Source: Paraglomus occultum
Lineage: Eukaryota; Glomeromycota; Glomeromycetes; Paraglomerales; Paraglomeraceae
Direction: 5' to 3'
Assembly: GCA_910592205.1 (NCBI GenBank)
Contig: CAJVPJ010000153.1
Location: 1-39,358 of the forward strand
DNA length: 39,358 bases
This document shows, one piece after another, positions 23,592 through 33,479 of this stretch; position 1 is the stretch's first letter, and every line of letters starts with the position of its first letter. The translations under genes were made by a program, and so were the position numbers. The notes below the pieces were generated by a model. The model searched no databases. It saw only the letters and a list, made by a program, of their open reading frames with translations, and was not told where the DNA came from.

Positions 23592-24901
23592 ATGGCCAAG
23601 TCAAAAAAGCACAAGACAAAGCTATCATCTTCCAAGGCTGCAACAGCGACAGTCAAGGAATCACCTGTTCTGCCACAACTCCCAGGGACATTGTTTAAAA
23701 TTCTCCCGATAACTACTTATCTAAAAGTCGCAACAAACAAATCGTCAATAGAAACAAAAGACGTGACCCATTTTTGTTTTTTCAAAAAACATGAGACTAG
23801 ACCTCGACCAGGTTCAACCGATAATTCCATTCATAATCAGAATAGTGATCAAAAAGGAGAGACGCTTCCATTAGATAAGACATTGTTTGTAACAAATCTT
23901 CCAGTGGATGCAACAGAGACTCATTTAGAAGAATTGTTCAAGGAATGTGGTGCGGTTGACAAAGTCGTATTTAGGACTGCGGATGAAAACTTGTCTGAGA
24001 CAAATCCGGTTTCAAATTCGAATGAAGATGCAAAGGAAACCACGAATGCAACGAAAAAGAAGAAAAAACGGAAGCAACAGGAAAAGAATACAAACGAACC
24101 AGATTCTCAGAATGAATCCCATGACCGCTCGTCACATTTACGCGTATTACTGACTCCAGGATCATCTGCATATATAATTTTTAAAGACGCTGAAGCCTTA
24201 GAAAAGGCTCTGAATATGAGATCAAAGAAGCGCATATGGGCCACCACCGAAGACAGCGTACCACCATTAGGACTTGAATGTAAGAAAAACAAAACAAAAA
24301 CTTTTTACTATTTGCATCGTTTGTACGCATAAGCACTTTACTAAATCTATTACAATTTTACTGCAAATCACTGTCTGCAGCATACATCAAAACCGAAATC
24401 AGCCTCCGCTCTCCTCTTCATCTTCTTCAAACTCAAGTCGATTCCTTCATGTCAGCTTTCAATGAATCGGAACTAGCTCGCCGACGCGAATTAGAAGCCA
24501 AGCATAACAAACCCGATGAAGATGGATTTATATTAGTAACGCGTTACGGAAAAAGAAACACGAATACCGATGGAAATATTACCGTCTCGGCGATGCGAGA
24601 AGAGGAAGCGAGAGAATTAAAGCCTAAAAAGAAAGAGTTGCAGGACTTTTACAGGTTCCAACTACGCGAGACTAAAAGAAATAGTAAGTGTAAAAGAGGT
24701 TTCTGAGACTGCGGCTCGGGATCTTGTATATACATATACAATGTTTTGTGCTGAGAGTGAGGGAGGGGAAAATAGTTACGATGCTGTGGTTAAACACTAA
24801 TGGGTTATTTAATAGAACTTATCGAGTTGAGGAAGAAATTCGAAGAAGATAAGAAGAAAATAGAATTATTGAAAGCAACACGGCGGTTTAGGCCTTATTA
24901 A
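23592..24901 (+). CDS. RRP7: Ribosomal RNA-processing protein 7 (Rrp7 family), 3 exons
   Basis: Nucleolar factor of the small-subunit processome, needed for 18S rRNA maturation (family knowledge). Exons 23592-24279, 24381-24683, 24816-24901 join to 358 aa; yeast Rrp7 is 297. Lys-rich start. The N-terminal family block PGTLFKILPITTYLK is at about residues 36-50. An RRM-like domain starts at about 96 (TLFVTNLPVDATETHLEELF). It is interrupted by a charged insert of about 50 residues (KKKKKRKQQEKN) before SSAYIIFKDAEALEKAL. The C-terminal Rrp7 domain shows KPDEDGFILVTR, LQDFYRFQLRETKR, a charged helix LRKKFEEDKKKIELLK and the invariant end RRFRPY. The length excess comes from the insert. The ATG chosen is the first in the open frame and has no competitor upstream. 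Confidence 0.93.
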
Positions 24902-25587
24902 TTTATAATGCAATATGTGGTCGATGTTCAAAGTAAGAGATTCTTCATTTTCTTATAAAGTGCATGAAAAGCGAGACAGAATTGGGGAGCGATCTTTACT
25001 TGAACTTGAAACAATTCTGTTGAATGCGATGGTAATCTTTCGTAATGAATTCTATTTAGCAGGTAGACGCTACCGAAGTTTAATATTCGCGTGCTCAAAA
25101 TACGGGGTATTAGTCATTACGATTACGTAAGAATCAACATCTCAATATACGAGTAATGAACCTTATCGTCCGTTGACCTTTACGTTCTTTGCTTTACCGC
25201 TCTCCTTCTTGATATAGGCCCAACTCATCTGTCAATCTGGGTGGCTGCAACTTCATCTCTGCTATAAACGTACCGTATCATCATAATCCAAGCGGGTCTT
25301 TTGTGAAAACCATATTTAATTTGTACTAAAAGAATGTGAAAAATAATCCAAATATATTGATATCTCTAATTCTGAAAATCTTAACGTGGGCTAAAGTGTT
25401 ATATCCAAAGTAACAGTGGTAAGCGGCTAGCTGAGAGAGGGGCTTTGAGATCACTCATGATGAATACTAATGCTTTGCATATAGAAAACTTGGAGCGATC
25501 AGACCTAATAATAAAGATCGGTTTAGAAAAGACACATCGGAAACTTATTTATTTATCATTGAGTTCATAGCATGTTGGGGCTTATGA
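24902..25587. other. Intergenic region after RRP7
   Basis: No supported gene. Sequence continues AT-rich, and a 71-codon frame at 24915-25130 lacks recognisable motifs. Confidence 0.45.
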
Positions 25588-25934
25588 AGTTATCTAACGT
25601 TTGCTGAAAGCTTTTCAGTAAACAAATATGTACAGTTCTTCTTGGCCCAAGAAATACTTGATCGCGAAGCAAGCTATTCTCTAGCATTAGCTGAGTGTTA
25701 CGACGGTAAATAAGAATCATTGTTCTGTTTTCCTTAATATTAACAGTTGCCTAGGTATATGACATTGCATGCTTCTTTTAACAGCAAAAAAGATTTCATC
25801 CTCAGTCTGCTAAATCGCGCAATCTATCAGCATTAACCGGAAACATTAATGCCGAGAAAAAGTTTAAACAGGCAATCGGCGCCGTTGCAGGCACTCGGGA
25901 GCAAGTTCGGCAGCAGAGAAGAAGAGAATGTTAG
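25588..25934 (+). pseudogene. Two exon-like fragments of an unrecognised gene
   Basis: Segment 25588-25705 reads LTFAESFSVNKYVQFFLAQE and continues ILDREASYSLALAECYD to a GTAAAT donor. Segment 25795-25934, after an AACAG acceptor, reads RFHPQSAKSRNLSALTGNIN and continues AEKKFKQAIGAVAGTREQV to a TAG. Both look like real helical protein. Yet the first ends in phase 1 and the second is open only in phase 0, so direct splicing gives a stop. A missed micro-exon (as in the neighbouring MMTAG2 gene) or a broken gene would explain this. I do not recognise the family. The second fragment runs into the end of the transposase remnant on the other strand. Confidence 0.25.
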
Positions 25935-27021
25935 AGATGAAGATAACGAGAACAAAGCAGATGAGAACTCTGGTCGGTTGCAAGCATGACAAACGAGTTA
26001 GTGTTTGCATTGTGTACGGAATAAGTTGCTAGGTCGAGCATAGTCTCGGCAATTTGATGTTCCTTATATACTAGAAGATTAATAGCCTTCTTGCGCGCAA
26101 TCCAGTTTATTATTGTATGAAAGATATTTAGGCCAGGGATTGCATCACTATAGTTGTGAAAGTTCATCTGAAAACGTCGATTCTATCTACAGAGCAGCTT
26201 TCCGTAATGTGTCTAAAAATTTCAGATGGCTATAACCATAATTGTTGCACAGACCATAAATACTTATACCCCGATCTATAGGTTGAAGATATGCAGTAAA
26301 TATTTGGAGGCAGATATTGTAGTTTAATAAGTTTAATATTATTTCACGTTTCATTCTCCTCCAACTGATGCGACGATCATTATCCGCTATCAACAAATGA
26401 TGTTTTTCTTCTGTCGCATTTCTCGATCGTTCCAGCTTCGAAAAGATGTTTCGAGAGCTATTCTAACACTGATGCAGCACAAAATATCAGGGTTGGGAGT
26501 CAGACCATGCGTCGGTTCGAATCCGACCAGTTCCTCCAAAAAGTCTTTGCGTGCTAATTCGTTACCAACTCGTTCGCCCCGCGCTACTGCTCGAACCAAT
26601 TTACGAGGACTGAGTCGCGGACCAGGATTATAAGGGAATAATGTGGCATCGAGGATTTTTAAATTTGTAAACGGTAACTCATGGGTTCTTGGATTTTTTG
26701 TTCTGGTTACAAAATTACGGGCGAGAGATTTATTCGGTTTCTAGTTTCCAATAAAGTCCGGTTTCGTCTGCGTTGTATACGTCTTCTAAATCATATTTCG
26801 CAATTACAGTTCTATAAACTGGCTATCGCTTCTCCTGACAAATGGTAAATCACCTTTAACTGACGTCTGGGGGTTACCCAATTTTGAGCGAAATTCCAAT
26901 GCCTTTTGAACCAATGTACTGCTCGGTCAGCAAGCTAAATCCACATGACTAACGCGTTCTCTACGTTGGGCTATTCACGTTCCTTCTTGGTAAGTATCGT
27001 TTTGCTGCGACTGGAAGCCAT
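25930..27021 (-). pseudogene. Degenerate pogo/Tigger-type (CENP-B-like) DDE transposase
   Basis: DNA transposon remnant (Tc1/mariner superfamily, pogo group). Reading the minus strand from an ATG at 27021, pieces in several frames follow transposase order. First come a short basic start, NVENALVMWI (helix-turn-helix region) and KALEFRSKLGN. DVYNADETGLYW, with the first catalytic Asp, is at 26748-26783. LLIADND (second Asp) is at 26376-26396, and AYLQPIDRGI (third Asp) at 26268-26288. A C-terminal piece with NIFHTIINWIA lies near 26090-26130. Stops and frameshifts lie between every pair of motifs, and the expected PPNTT before the third motif is altered, so it is inactive. A block at about 26460-26620 does not fit the family and may be inserted sequence. 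Terminal repeats were not identified with certainty. Confidence 0.85.
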
Positions 27022-27250
27022 TTTTCTTTTGTTCTGAAAATACTGCTCGCCATAATTCTGCAACGCGTTCATTTGGGTGGACAGCTTTATATTCACATAA
27101 AGATTATTTTCTCGATCGCTGAAAAGTTTTCAGCTTACTATCATGTTTACACGCGTGTTAATACAACATTGGTTCTTCTAAATCATTTTGCGATCATTAT
27201 TCGTGTTGTAACCATTGCATTTCACCGTTATTTATTATTATGGCTGTTAT

Positions 27251-27373
27251 GACCCGTTCTAGGATTTGACCCATTTCGGGATTGTCACATTGGAATAATC
27301 TCTTGCCAATAAAGTGCACAATTTATGTGACAATCTTGAAACCAGTTGAATGGGCCAAATCCCAGAACGGGTC
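27251..27373. repeat. Imperfect inverted repeat (hairpin/MITE-like) upstream of EMC5
   Basis: Left arm 27251-27290 begins GACCCGTTCTAGGATTTG and ends GATTGTCACAT. Right arm 27325-27373 is its inverted copy: the outer 25 bp match at all but two positions, the inner 11 bp match perfectly, and the sequence between differs in length. The loop is 34 nt. It could be a small MITE, paired transposon ends, or a transcribed hairpin. It sits about 170 bp before the EMC5 ATG. Confidence 0.75.
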
Positions 27374-27539
27374 GCAACATGGCCAAGGCAATGTGCAAGA
27401 ATTTCGTTGAACTGCGATGTCCTTTATACTATGATTGGGTATTTAGATGGAATCTCACATGTCGATCATTGTCGATTTTATTACGTATTACTATTACTAT
27501 TACTATTGTGAGTATAACGATAAACTTTTACCGCCCAAA

Positions 27540-28083
27540 ATGTCCTCGACCACTACAATAGGCCGCATTATTTGCTTCATTGGCTTCATTTTCTTGGCGC
27601 ACGCATCGTACTCTACATATGAACGTATGTCAAGCTTTCCTTTATGCTCGCTTTCCATAATTACCGCTAACACTGTTGTTCAACAACTAGATTTATCCTA
27701 TCTAAAAGCAGTGGAGAGAGTAGAACGTGAACTTCCCTTAGATGTTTGTATTTCGGATTGAGTTTTTCTAGTTGGCTAAGCTTTCATTCCCTAACTGTGT
27801 ACATTGATTGCGTCATAGATCAAGCTAGAAACATTATCTTCGGTCGCCATATTCTCACTAGGAGTTGCCCTTGTTGCTGGATCGTTGAAAGAGATTTATG
27901 TAAAGAGCGAGATGGCAAAAAAGTACTATTACAAAATTTTTTTTTCGCTAGTCTAATTGGGATTACGTTCGTTGGATAACGACATCTTTTCTTTTACGTA
28001 GGACAATCGATCTGGTTGACACAAGACCATCGTTCATCGTTTTCAATCATCGTGGGCGAGTATTAAAGAACAGTAAACAATAA
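27540..28083 (+). CDS. EMC5: ER membrane protein complex subunit 5 (EMC5/MMGT1), 4 exons
   Basis: Small subunit of the EMC, which inserts tail-anchored and multi-pass proteins into the ER membrane (family knowledge). Exons 27540-27624, 27691-27743, 27819-27922, 28002-28083 join in frame to 107 aa, slightly shorter than yeast (141) or human (131). The N-terminal helix is IGRIICFIGFIFLAHASYS. A loop follows with SYLKAVERVERELPLD, then a second membrane helix (about 55-70, ending VALVAGSLKEIYVKSEM). The conserved cytosolic tail is DTRPSFIVFNHRGRVL. Introns are 66-79 nt; intron 2 has a CTAACTG branch site and a non-consensus GTTTGT donor. The ATG follows CCCAAA and matches the family start. Confidence 0.93.
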
Positions 28084-30717
28084 ACTGCGAAAACGCCATA
28101 GACTCAGCTTTTGCGCTTGCTCCGAGTAATTTCATCGTAAGCTAACTGATTGACATTGCAAATTGCTGTCCAGTCTTTACGTTTTGATTTCATGGATAAA
28201 TTTCATCTTCTTTCTTGGTTCCTAACTCTTACAAAAATATTTGTATCAGACATTTTGTCTACGTTAGAATTAATATAAACATCCTGTCGGAAGTATCAAT
28301 TTCTTGCTGAGACATGCGGAACTCTAATCTGAGAATACTTGTTCGACGATATGACTCGTCAACGAGAATATACAATATTATGAGACATTGTTACTTTAGG
28401 AAATAGCGATAAGCTGCACCGAAGCCCAAAGGATGAAAGCAAATTTATGTATATCGTATTGATTGCTCGGTTGTCATCGTTTAGGCAACTTCCTGTCGAA
28501 AAACGTTAATTTGTTGAACTGTTTTGTGCGCTTGGTCAGACTTACTCCCCACTTTTTGCTCCAGTATAAGCAGCACGATAAATAAAAGGCTTGAAGCAAT
28601 GATTATTTATTCAGTCTTGGAAAAACTTAATCATATGGACATGGAATCTTGTATTAACAAGTGAAACGATTAGGTAAAGTCAAAATTTAATCTTTAATCG
28701 AACGAAAGTCTTCAGAGGAAAGAGACGAACGAAAACTAAGTTGCATTAAATCTTATTATAATTGCGCGTCACGACAAAATCAATTACTACGAAATTTATT
28801 ATCATCACAAATGATATCATATGAAAATTATGCATCATGCTTCGTCTACATATTTCCTTTATCAAACTCGACATCAATGAGGCCTCGTGTGAGTGGTAAC
28901 TTATATGAAGCTGCTAGGAAGGCCACTGACTCAATTCACTAGTGTGCTAAAAATCCTCACTACATACAGTTGCATTTGTTGGCACTGAGGGCTCCTAATA
29001 CACACATGGTACTTCATCTCATAATTTACAGAAGAGCTTGGGCAGCTGGTCAGTTTGGGGGTCAAGGAACTTTTTGATGAATTTGCTAAAGAAAGAGAAG
29101 ACTTGATATTTCAGATATTTTAAGCTCACTCTCCGCCATAAAGGTCTTGTTGGTTAATAGCTGATGGTTTGAGAGAGATAAGTATTCCCGCTACGTAACA
29201 TGAGTCATCAATAAAGACGTCGTGCAACAGTTTCACTTTCAAGGTGCGGGGAGAGGCGTGATAAGTACTTTCATGTGTACTACAGTTTTGCGACACGAAT
29301 CACAAAATATCAAACTATAATTACAATGACATTGAAGAGAAGAGAAGGGACACATGTTCAAAAAAAAACCTTTTCGTGATAAAAGTTCTCTTCTCTACGA
29401 CAACTCATGTTGAAGTCAAACCTACTATGGACCGAATAATCTATTCGCCGTATCTTCTAATTGGTATATTAATACCCACTCAACGTGTGGCCGCCTCAAT
29501 GCGGTGAGTGGGTGACAACGAACAGCGTTAGTGAGCGTTGAGCCCATATTTCGAAATTACTATTACTTTTGTAGAAGAGAGATAAGAACTGTTCTTCTCT
29601 TCCAAATAACAAAAATTCAAACGTTTAAAGTAATTCGGTCTGCACAAAGCTCACAAATTGTACCACTAGTAAATTTAACGCGTTCAGGCTTTCGCTTTAT
29701 ACTTTTGCAATCTTGGTGACTTGCATATCGTGCGTGAGGTATGCCCTTCCTCCAACATTCAAAGAAGGAAATTTTTTGAACGATATAAGCAAACAAAAAC
29801 TTTCTAGTCGGAAACTTTTTTGTTGTTCGTAGAGATGGGCTCACACAGTTTTTATTTCATAGGACAGCAGATTAAAAAATTTGCTTATGAACGGTAAGCA
29901 TATGAGAATATGTGGATCATTGCCCACGTGCGTCGGTCGATGTATTGTTATTAATATTAATTTATTCACTATCACATTTTATTACTCCAGGGACACTTGT
30001 CTATGAATTAAAGTGGTAAGTAACGTGACCAATATTTATTATTATATCGGCGAGTATCCACGAGCGATAACGGATGGTTTTTATGCGTGGCCGCGTATGA
30101 GAATATTATTTATGTCATGCGATGAGTTTTTTTGTCATAAACTACTATTTTAACTTTCTAATCAGAAAAATATCACAATATTAGTTATAAGAATGTCTCA
30201 ACGTGTCTATCGTGAAATAAAAAACTATTGTTGTTGTTTTCTCTTATTATTTGTAAAGTAAACGGGTAACGCGTGTTATTACTTGATACATTTTCGAGAA
30301 TAAAAATGCTTTAATTACATTGTACTTTATTAGCGAAAAAAATTGTTGTCAAAAGAGCAATTAATTAGCTGATCATAATATTTAGCTATATGCTTAATTT
30401 GATTGTCTCTTCGATGTTGTGCCTGTCGTTGGACTCGCTTTAATAACATTTTTGCTGGCAACAACTCTAATTACAGTAAATTAGGCTTACATGACAACCC
30501 TTAGCGTAGATGCAACGTCTACTTGTACGTAATAAAATCTTTGTTTTTGATATTTCTTTATTACGTGTATAATATCAGACCTTGGATCATTGCTCCTACG
30601 ATAATACGTCACTGCCCATTATTAAAAAATTAGCTGATAATCAAACGCGTACGATATGATTGAGTTGAAAATTTAGCACTGAAAATAATTGTGCAGAAAT
30701 TTAGTTCAATCTTTGCT
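28084..30717. other. Intergenic region, no firm gene
   Basis: AT-rich. An exon-like open segment at 29032-29123 (+) follows a TTTACAG acceptor and reads ELGQLVSLGVKELFDEF to a TAA, but no matching upstream exon was found. A strong short hairpin lies at 29474-29513. Nothing else stands out. Confidence 0.45.
29474..29513. repeat. Short GC-rich hairpin
   Basis: ACCCACTCA (29474-29482) pairs with TGAGTGGGT (29505-29513). An inner CCGC (29491-29494) pairs with GCGG (29501-29504), leaving an 8-nt bulge and a 6-nt loop. Unusually GC-rich for its surroundings. Confidence 0.6.
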
Positions 30718-30882
30718 ATGCTCGTTATCGTCATTATTTGTTTCAAATTTTTCGACGCATCAATTGGTTACGATGAGCGAGGAGGCAATAATAATAAATA
30801 TAACGAGACAATTAGTCATCATGAGGCATGGTTGTCAGATCGATTTGTGACAAGCAAAAAAATCGACAAAAGTTTTATGTAG
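30718..30882 (+). CDS. Possible small secreted peptide (54 aa)
   Basis: ATG to TAG, no intron. Residues 1-17 (MLVIVIICFKFFDASIG) look like a signal peptide. They are followed by a hydrophilic mature part, YDERGGNNNKYNETISHHEAW, with one N-glycosylation sequon (NET) and no cysteine. Small secreted proteins are common in mycorrhizal fungi, but this one is not recognised. Supporting signs are only the hydrophobic start and the balanced composition. It may also be the first exon of a gene continuing at 30964. Confidence 0.35.
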   Translation: MLVIVIICFKFFDASIGYDERGGNNNKYNETISHHEAWLSDRFVTSKKIDKSFM

Positions 30883-30963
30883 ATGTGATGTATACAGTTT
30901 TAACTCGATTGCTGAATAAGGAACAAAATTTTTTGTCTTTGAAACTACATATTCATATATCAC

Positions 30964-31143
30964 ATGTGGCGTGGCTTACGTCTATATGATAATATCATTT
31001 TTATTGATACAAATGATGTGATTATCGGCAAACAAAATGTATCCTTAAAACTTATTGAATTATATGCGGACGAATCGGGTGTCGAAAGATTACTGGATTT
31101 TATAAACTCGACAGCAAACCCGGGGAAACATATTTCTGTTTAA
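30964..31143 (+). CDS. Possible small protein (59 aa), unrecognised
   Basis: ATG to TAA. Balanced, globular-looking composition: IIFIDTNDVIIGKQNVSLKL, then ELYADESGVERLLDFINS. This differs from the K/N/I/F-rich non-coding frames around it. No upstream in-frame extension is possible because of a TGA 8 codons before. It lies 81 bp after the putative secreted peptide on the same strand. No clear acceptor links the two, so I list them separately. Confidence 0.35.
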   Translation: MWRGLRLYDNIIFIDTNDVIIGKQNVSLKLIELYADESGVERLLDFINSTANPGKHISV

Positions 31144-32013
31144 AAATAACCACGTTAATTGGAAAGTTATAAAAAGAGTTTTATTGCCAATATTTTCCCG
31201 CTCTTAACTCAATTTGGTAATACTTGAAAATATAATATTTATTTTAAATATCATCATGAATTCTTATAATAACAATTCTCTTTTAAAACAAAAATCCTTT
31301 ATTCTTTAATCTCTATCATCCTTGAAAATAATTAATTATTTGACCCGAATAATACCCAACGGCTCACTCAAATAATGCATACACTGTAAAATTATCATTA
31401 TGCTGAATAAGCAAAAAGCAGACATAATTAATTATTTGAAAACGATACTATTGTTTAATATAGGTGAGTAAGGTCCCGACACGTTTATGCGATAGATTTA
31501 ATCGCTCTCCCAAACAACACTCATATAATCACCGACCGCAACAATACTGTAGACAGAAACTTTTACTTGTTTAACTAGCTAAATTCCAGAAATTGATGAT
31601 TGATTGCGCTTCTGCAATTTTGACTCGACATCATTATAAATTTCAAAAAGTATTGTAGAATTAAATTAAGATTGAAAACTGATTTTGCAAACACGTTTGT
31701 GTAAAGGAATGCAAAGCGTTTCTTGCCAAAAAAAAAATTTTATTGCATTTTTTTTTGTACTGCATAAATTTGGACCAAGTAAAGAGATAATAATAATAAT
31801 AAGCAAATCACATTACGATGCCAGATAAAAAATAAACATTAAATATAATGACGGCAGGACAATAAAAGTTAATTCAGATTGCATAAATACTGTTTTTATG
31901 CCCATAATAATAATTGTCTATTACTATTAACATTTTGCTATAAATTAATAGCCAAAATCTTTTCCAATCAGCTATACTAATACTGTACGGCACAATGATT
32001 ACATGGCAACTGC
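31144..32013. other. Intergenic region, 3' side of the Sel1 gene
   Basis: AT-rich with A and T runs. No open frame of note. Confidence 0.5.
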
Positions 32014-32787
32014 TTATCTAGTCTCATTCTTTTTCTGATAGAATTCTGCCACTTCTTGTATTTTTTTTTCTTTCAATATTTTATTATTGAAGAAAATAAT
32101 GTTGTAAATCTGCCCTCGAGCTGCACTAAATCCTTGGTTAGATGCCTTCTCATATAATTCAATTGCTTTTTGATCATCTTGCTTCACACCAATGCCATAC
32201 TGATAGCAAAAAGCAAGATTATATTGTGCTTGAGCATATCCTTGATCAGCTGCTTTTTGATACAATTCAACTGCCTTTTGTTCATCTTTTTCTACTCCAA
32301 TTCCACTGTTGTAACACACACCAAGATTATATTGTGCACCAGCATATCCTTGATCAGCTGCTTTTTGATACAATTCAACTGCCTTTCGTTCATCTTTTTC
32401 TACTCCAATTCCATAGTCATAGCACACACCAAGATTATATTGTGCACCAGCATATCCTTGATCAGCTGCTTTTTGATACAATTCAACTGCCTTTTGTTCA
32501 TCTTTTTCTACTCCAATTCCATTGTCATAGCACACACCAAGATAACATTGTGCTTGAGCATTTCCTTGATCAGCTGCTTTTTGATACAATTCAACTGCCT
32601 TTTGTTCATCTTTTTCTACTCCAGTTCCATTGTCATAGCACACACCAAGATAACATTGTGCTTGAGCATTTCCTTGATCAGCTGCTTTTTGATACATTTC
32701 AACTGCCTTTTGTTCATCTTTTTCCACTCCAATTCCATTTTCATAACACCAACCAAGATAAAGTTGCTCATCCATAGAGAAAGCCAT
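32014..32787 (-). CDS. Sel1-like repeat protein (257 aa), intronless
   Basis: Sel1-like repeats are TPR-like helical pairs that act as protein-binding scaffolds. This family is hugely expanded in arbuscular mycorrhizal fungi, often attached to kinase domains. Here six 36-residue repeats fill about residues 8-223 (consensus Y.LG.CY..GIGVEKDEQKAVE, LYQKAADQG.A.AQ). A charged tail follows, ending EFYQKKNETR. There is no kinase or signal peptide. Repeats 2-5 are nearly identical at DNA level with a strict 108-bp period: the block CTTGATCAGC recurs at 32241, 32349, 32457, 32565 and 32673. The frame is intact. The ATG at 32787 lies about 30-45 bp after an AT-rich TATA-like stretch (32817-32832). 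A second Met at residue 5 is an alternative start. Confidence 0.95.
   Translation of the reverse strand: MAFSMDEQLYLGWCYENGIGVEKDEQKAVEMYQKAADQGNAQAQCYLGVCYDNGTGVEKDEQKAVELYQKAADQGNAQAQCYLGVCYDNGIGVEKDEQKAVELYQKAADQGYAGAQYNLGVCYDYGIGVEKDERKAVELYQKAADQGYAGAQYNLGVCYNSGIGVEKDEQKAVELYQKAADQGYAQAQYNLAFCYQYGIGVKQDDQKAIELYEKASNQGFSAARGQIYNIIFFNNKILKEKKIQEVAEFYQKKNETR
32241..32760 (-). repeat. 108-bp tandem coding repeats
   Basis: About five consecutive copies with a constant 108-bp period and few substitutions, corresponding to Sel1 units. Confidence 0.9.
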
Positions 32788-33153
32788 ACGGTGATTACTG
32801 CTGGTTTTTAAGGGGATATTAATATAAATATGCTTCTAACTGAACTATAAATAACTTATTCAAAAAAGTAAATTCTCGCATTAGTTTGCAGAGACAGTTC
32901 AAGTGGTTAAATAGTAATAGTCAATACTAATACTAAACGTTGTGCCTGTCATGCGGCAGACTTTGCTTTGCACGTGATATGACGTTACACGATGTCAACA
33001 GGCTGTATATGTATGGACAACTCGGGATATAATTAATACTCGTTTGATTATCATAAGATCAAAGAGTTATGTTGAGCTTCCAGAAGCATTTCCCGCAATT
33101 TTATAATTTATCGTTTTGCTGACGACCCACTTGCAGGAGTTTAGTTAACCACA

Positions 33154-33479
33154 ATGATATCAGCATTGTTGGTAGTAGTAGTAGTGGAGGACAAGAAAGA
33201 CGTGGTAGTGAGTTCGTTTATAATACGGTGTTATTGTAATTGTGGGGAGTGTGTCAGAGAGGTAAAGACAGATCGGAGGGGAGAATATGCTCTAGGTTAT
33301 TGATTTCCATGAGCATGCAGTTATTCGCCATGTCGACTTCTGCGGATAGGAATACGCGCGAGCCACGGTGCAGTTTCTTAGTTCTTCAGATGTGGCCCGA
33401 TCTCATAGTGACATACAGTATAATGTCGAAGTCTGTTGTCCTGCTATCACCTGATTTTTCCTCCCAAATCCTAATTTGA
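33154..33479 (+). CDS. Speculative two-exon small gene (about 89 aa)
   Basis: ATG at 33154 opens a frame with a short hydrophobic start, MISALLVVVVVEDKKD, and a Cys cluster, CYCNCGEC. A GTAAAG donor at 33262 and an ATGCAG acceptor at 33320 join it in phase to an open segment ending at the TGA 33477-33479. The intron would be only 59 nt, shorter than others here, and no homologous family comes to mind. Listed because the splice sites and frame agree; chance is quite possible. Confidence 0.15.

Noticed and set aside
26462-26538. Complete tRNA gene
   Set aside because: T-arm and CCA-like end are good, but no D-arm, no paired anticodon stem, and no 5' acceptor strand (GGAACTG) at the right distance.
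26390-26633. Overlapping frames on both strands with GFEPTHG / CVGSNPTS phrases
   Set aside because: These phrases are typical of mistaken translation across a tRNA T-arm. The stretch lies inside the transposase relic and is not a gene.
29032-29123. Exon-like segment ending in TAA (ELGQLVSLGVKELFDEF)
   Set aside because: Good acceptor and helical sequence, but no upstream exon joins in phase; the nearby ATG frames give a stop or a frame change.
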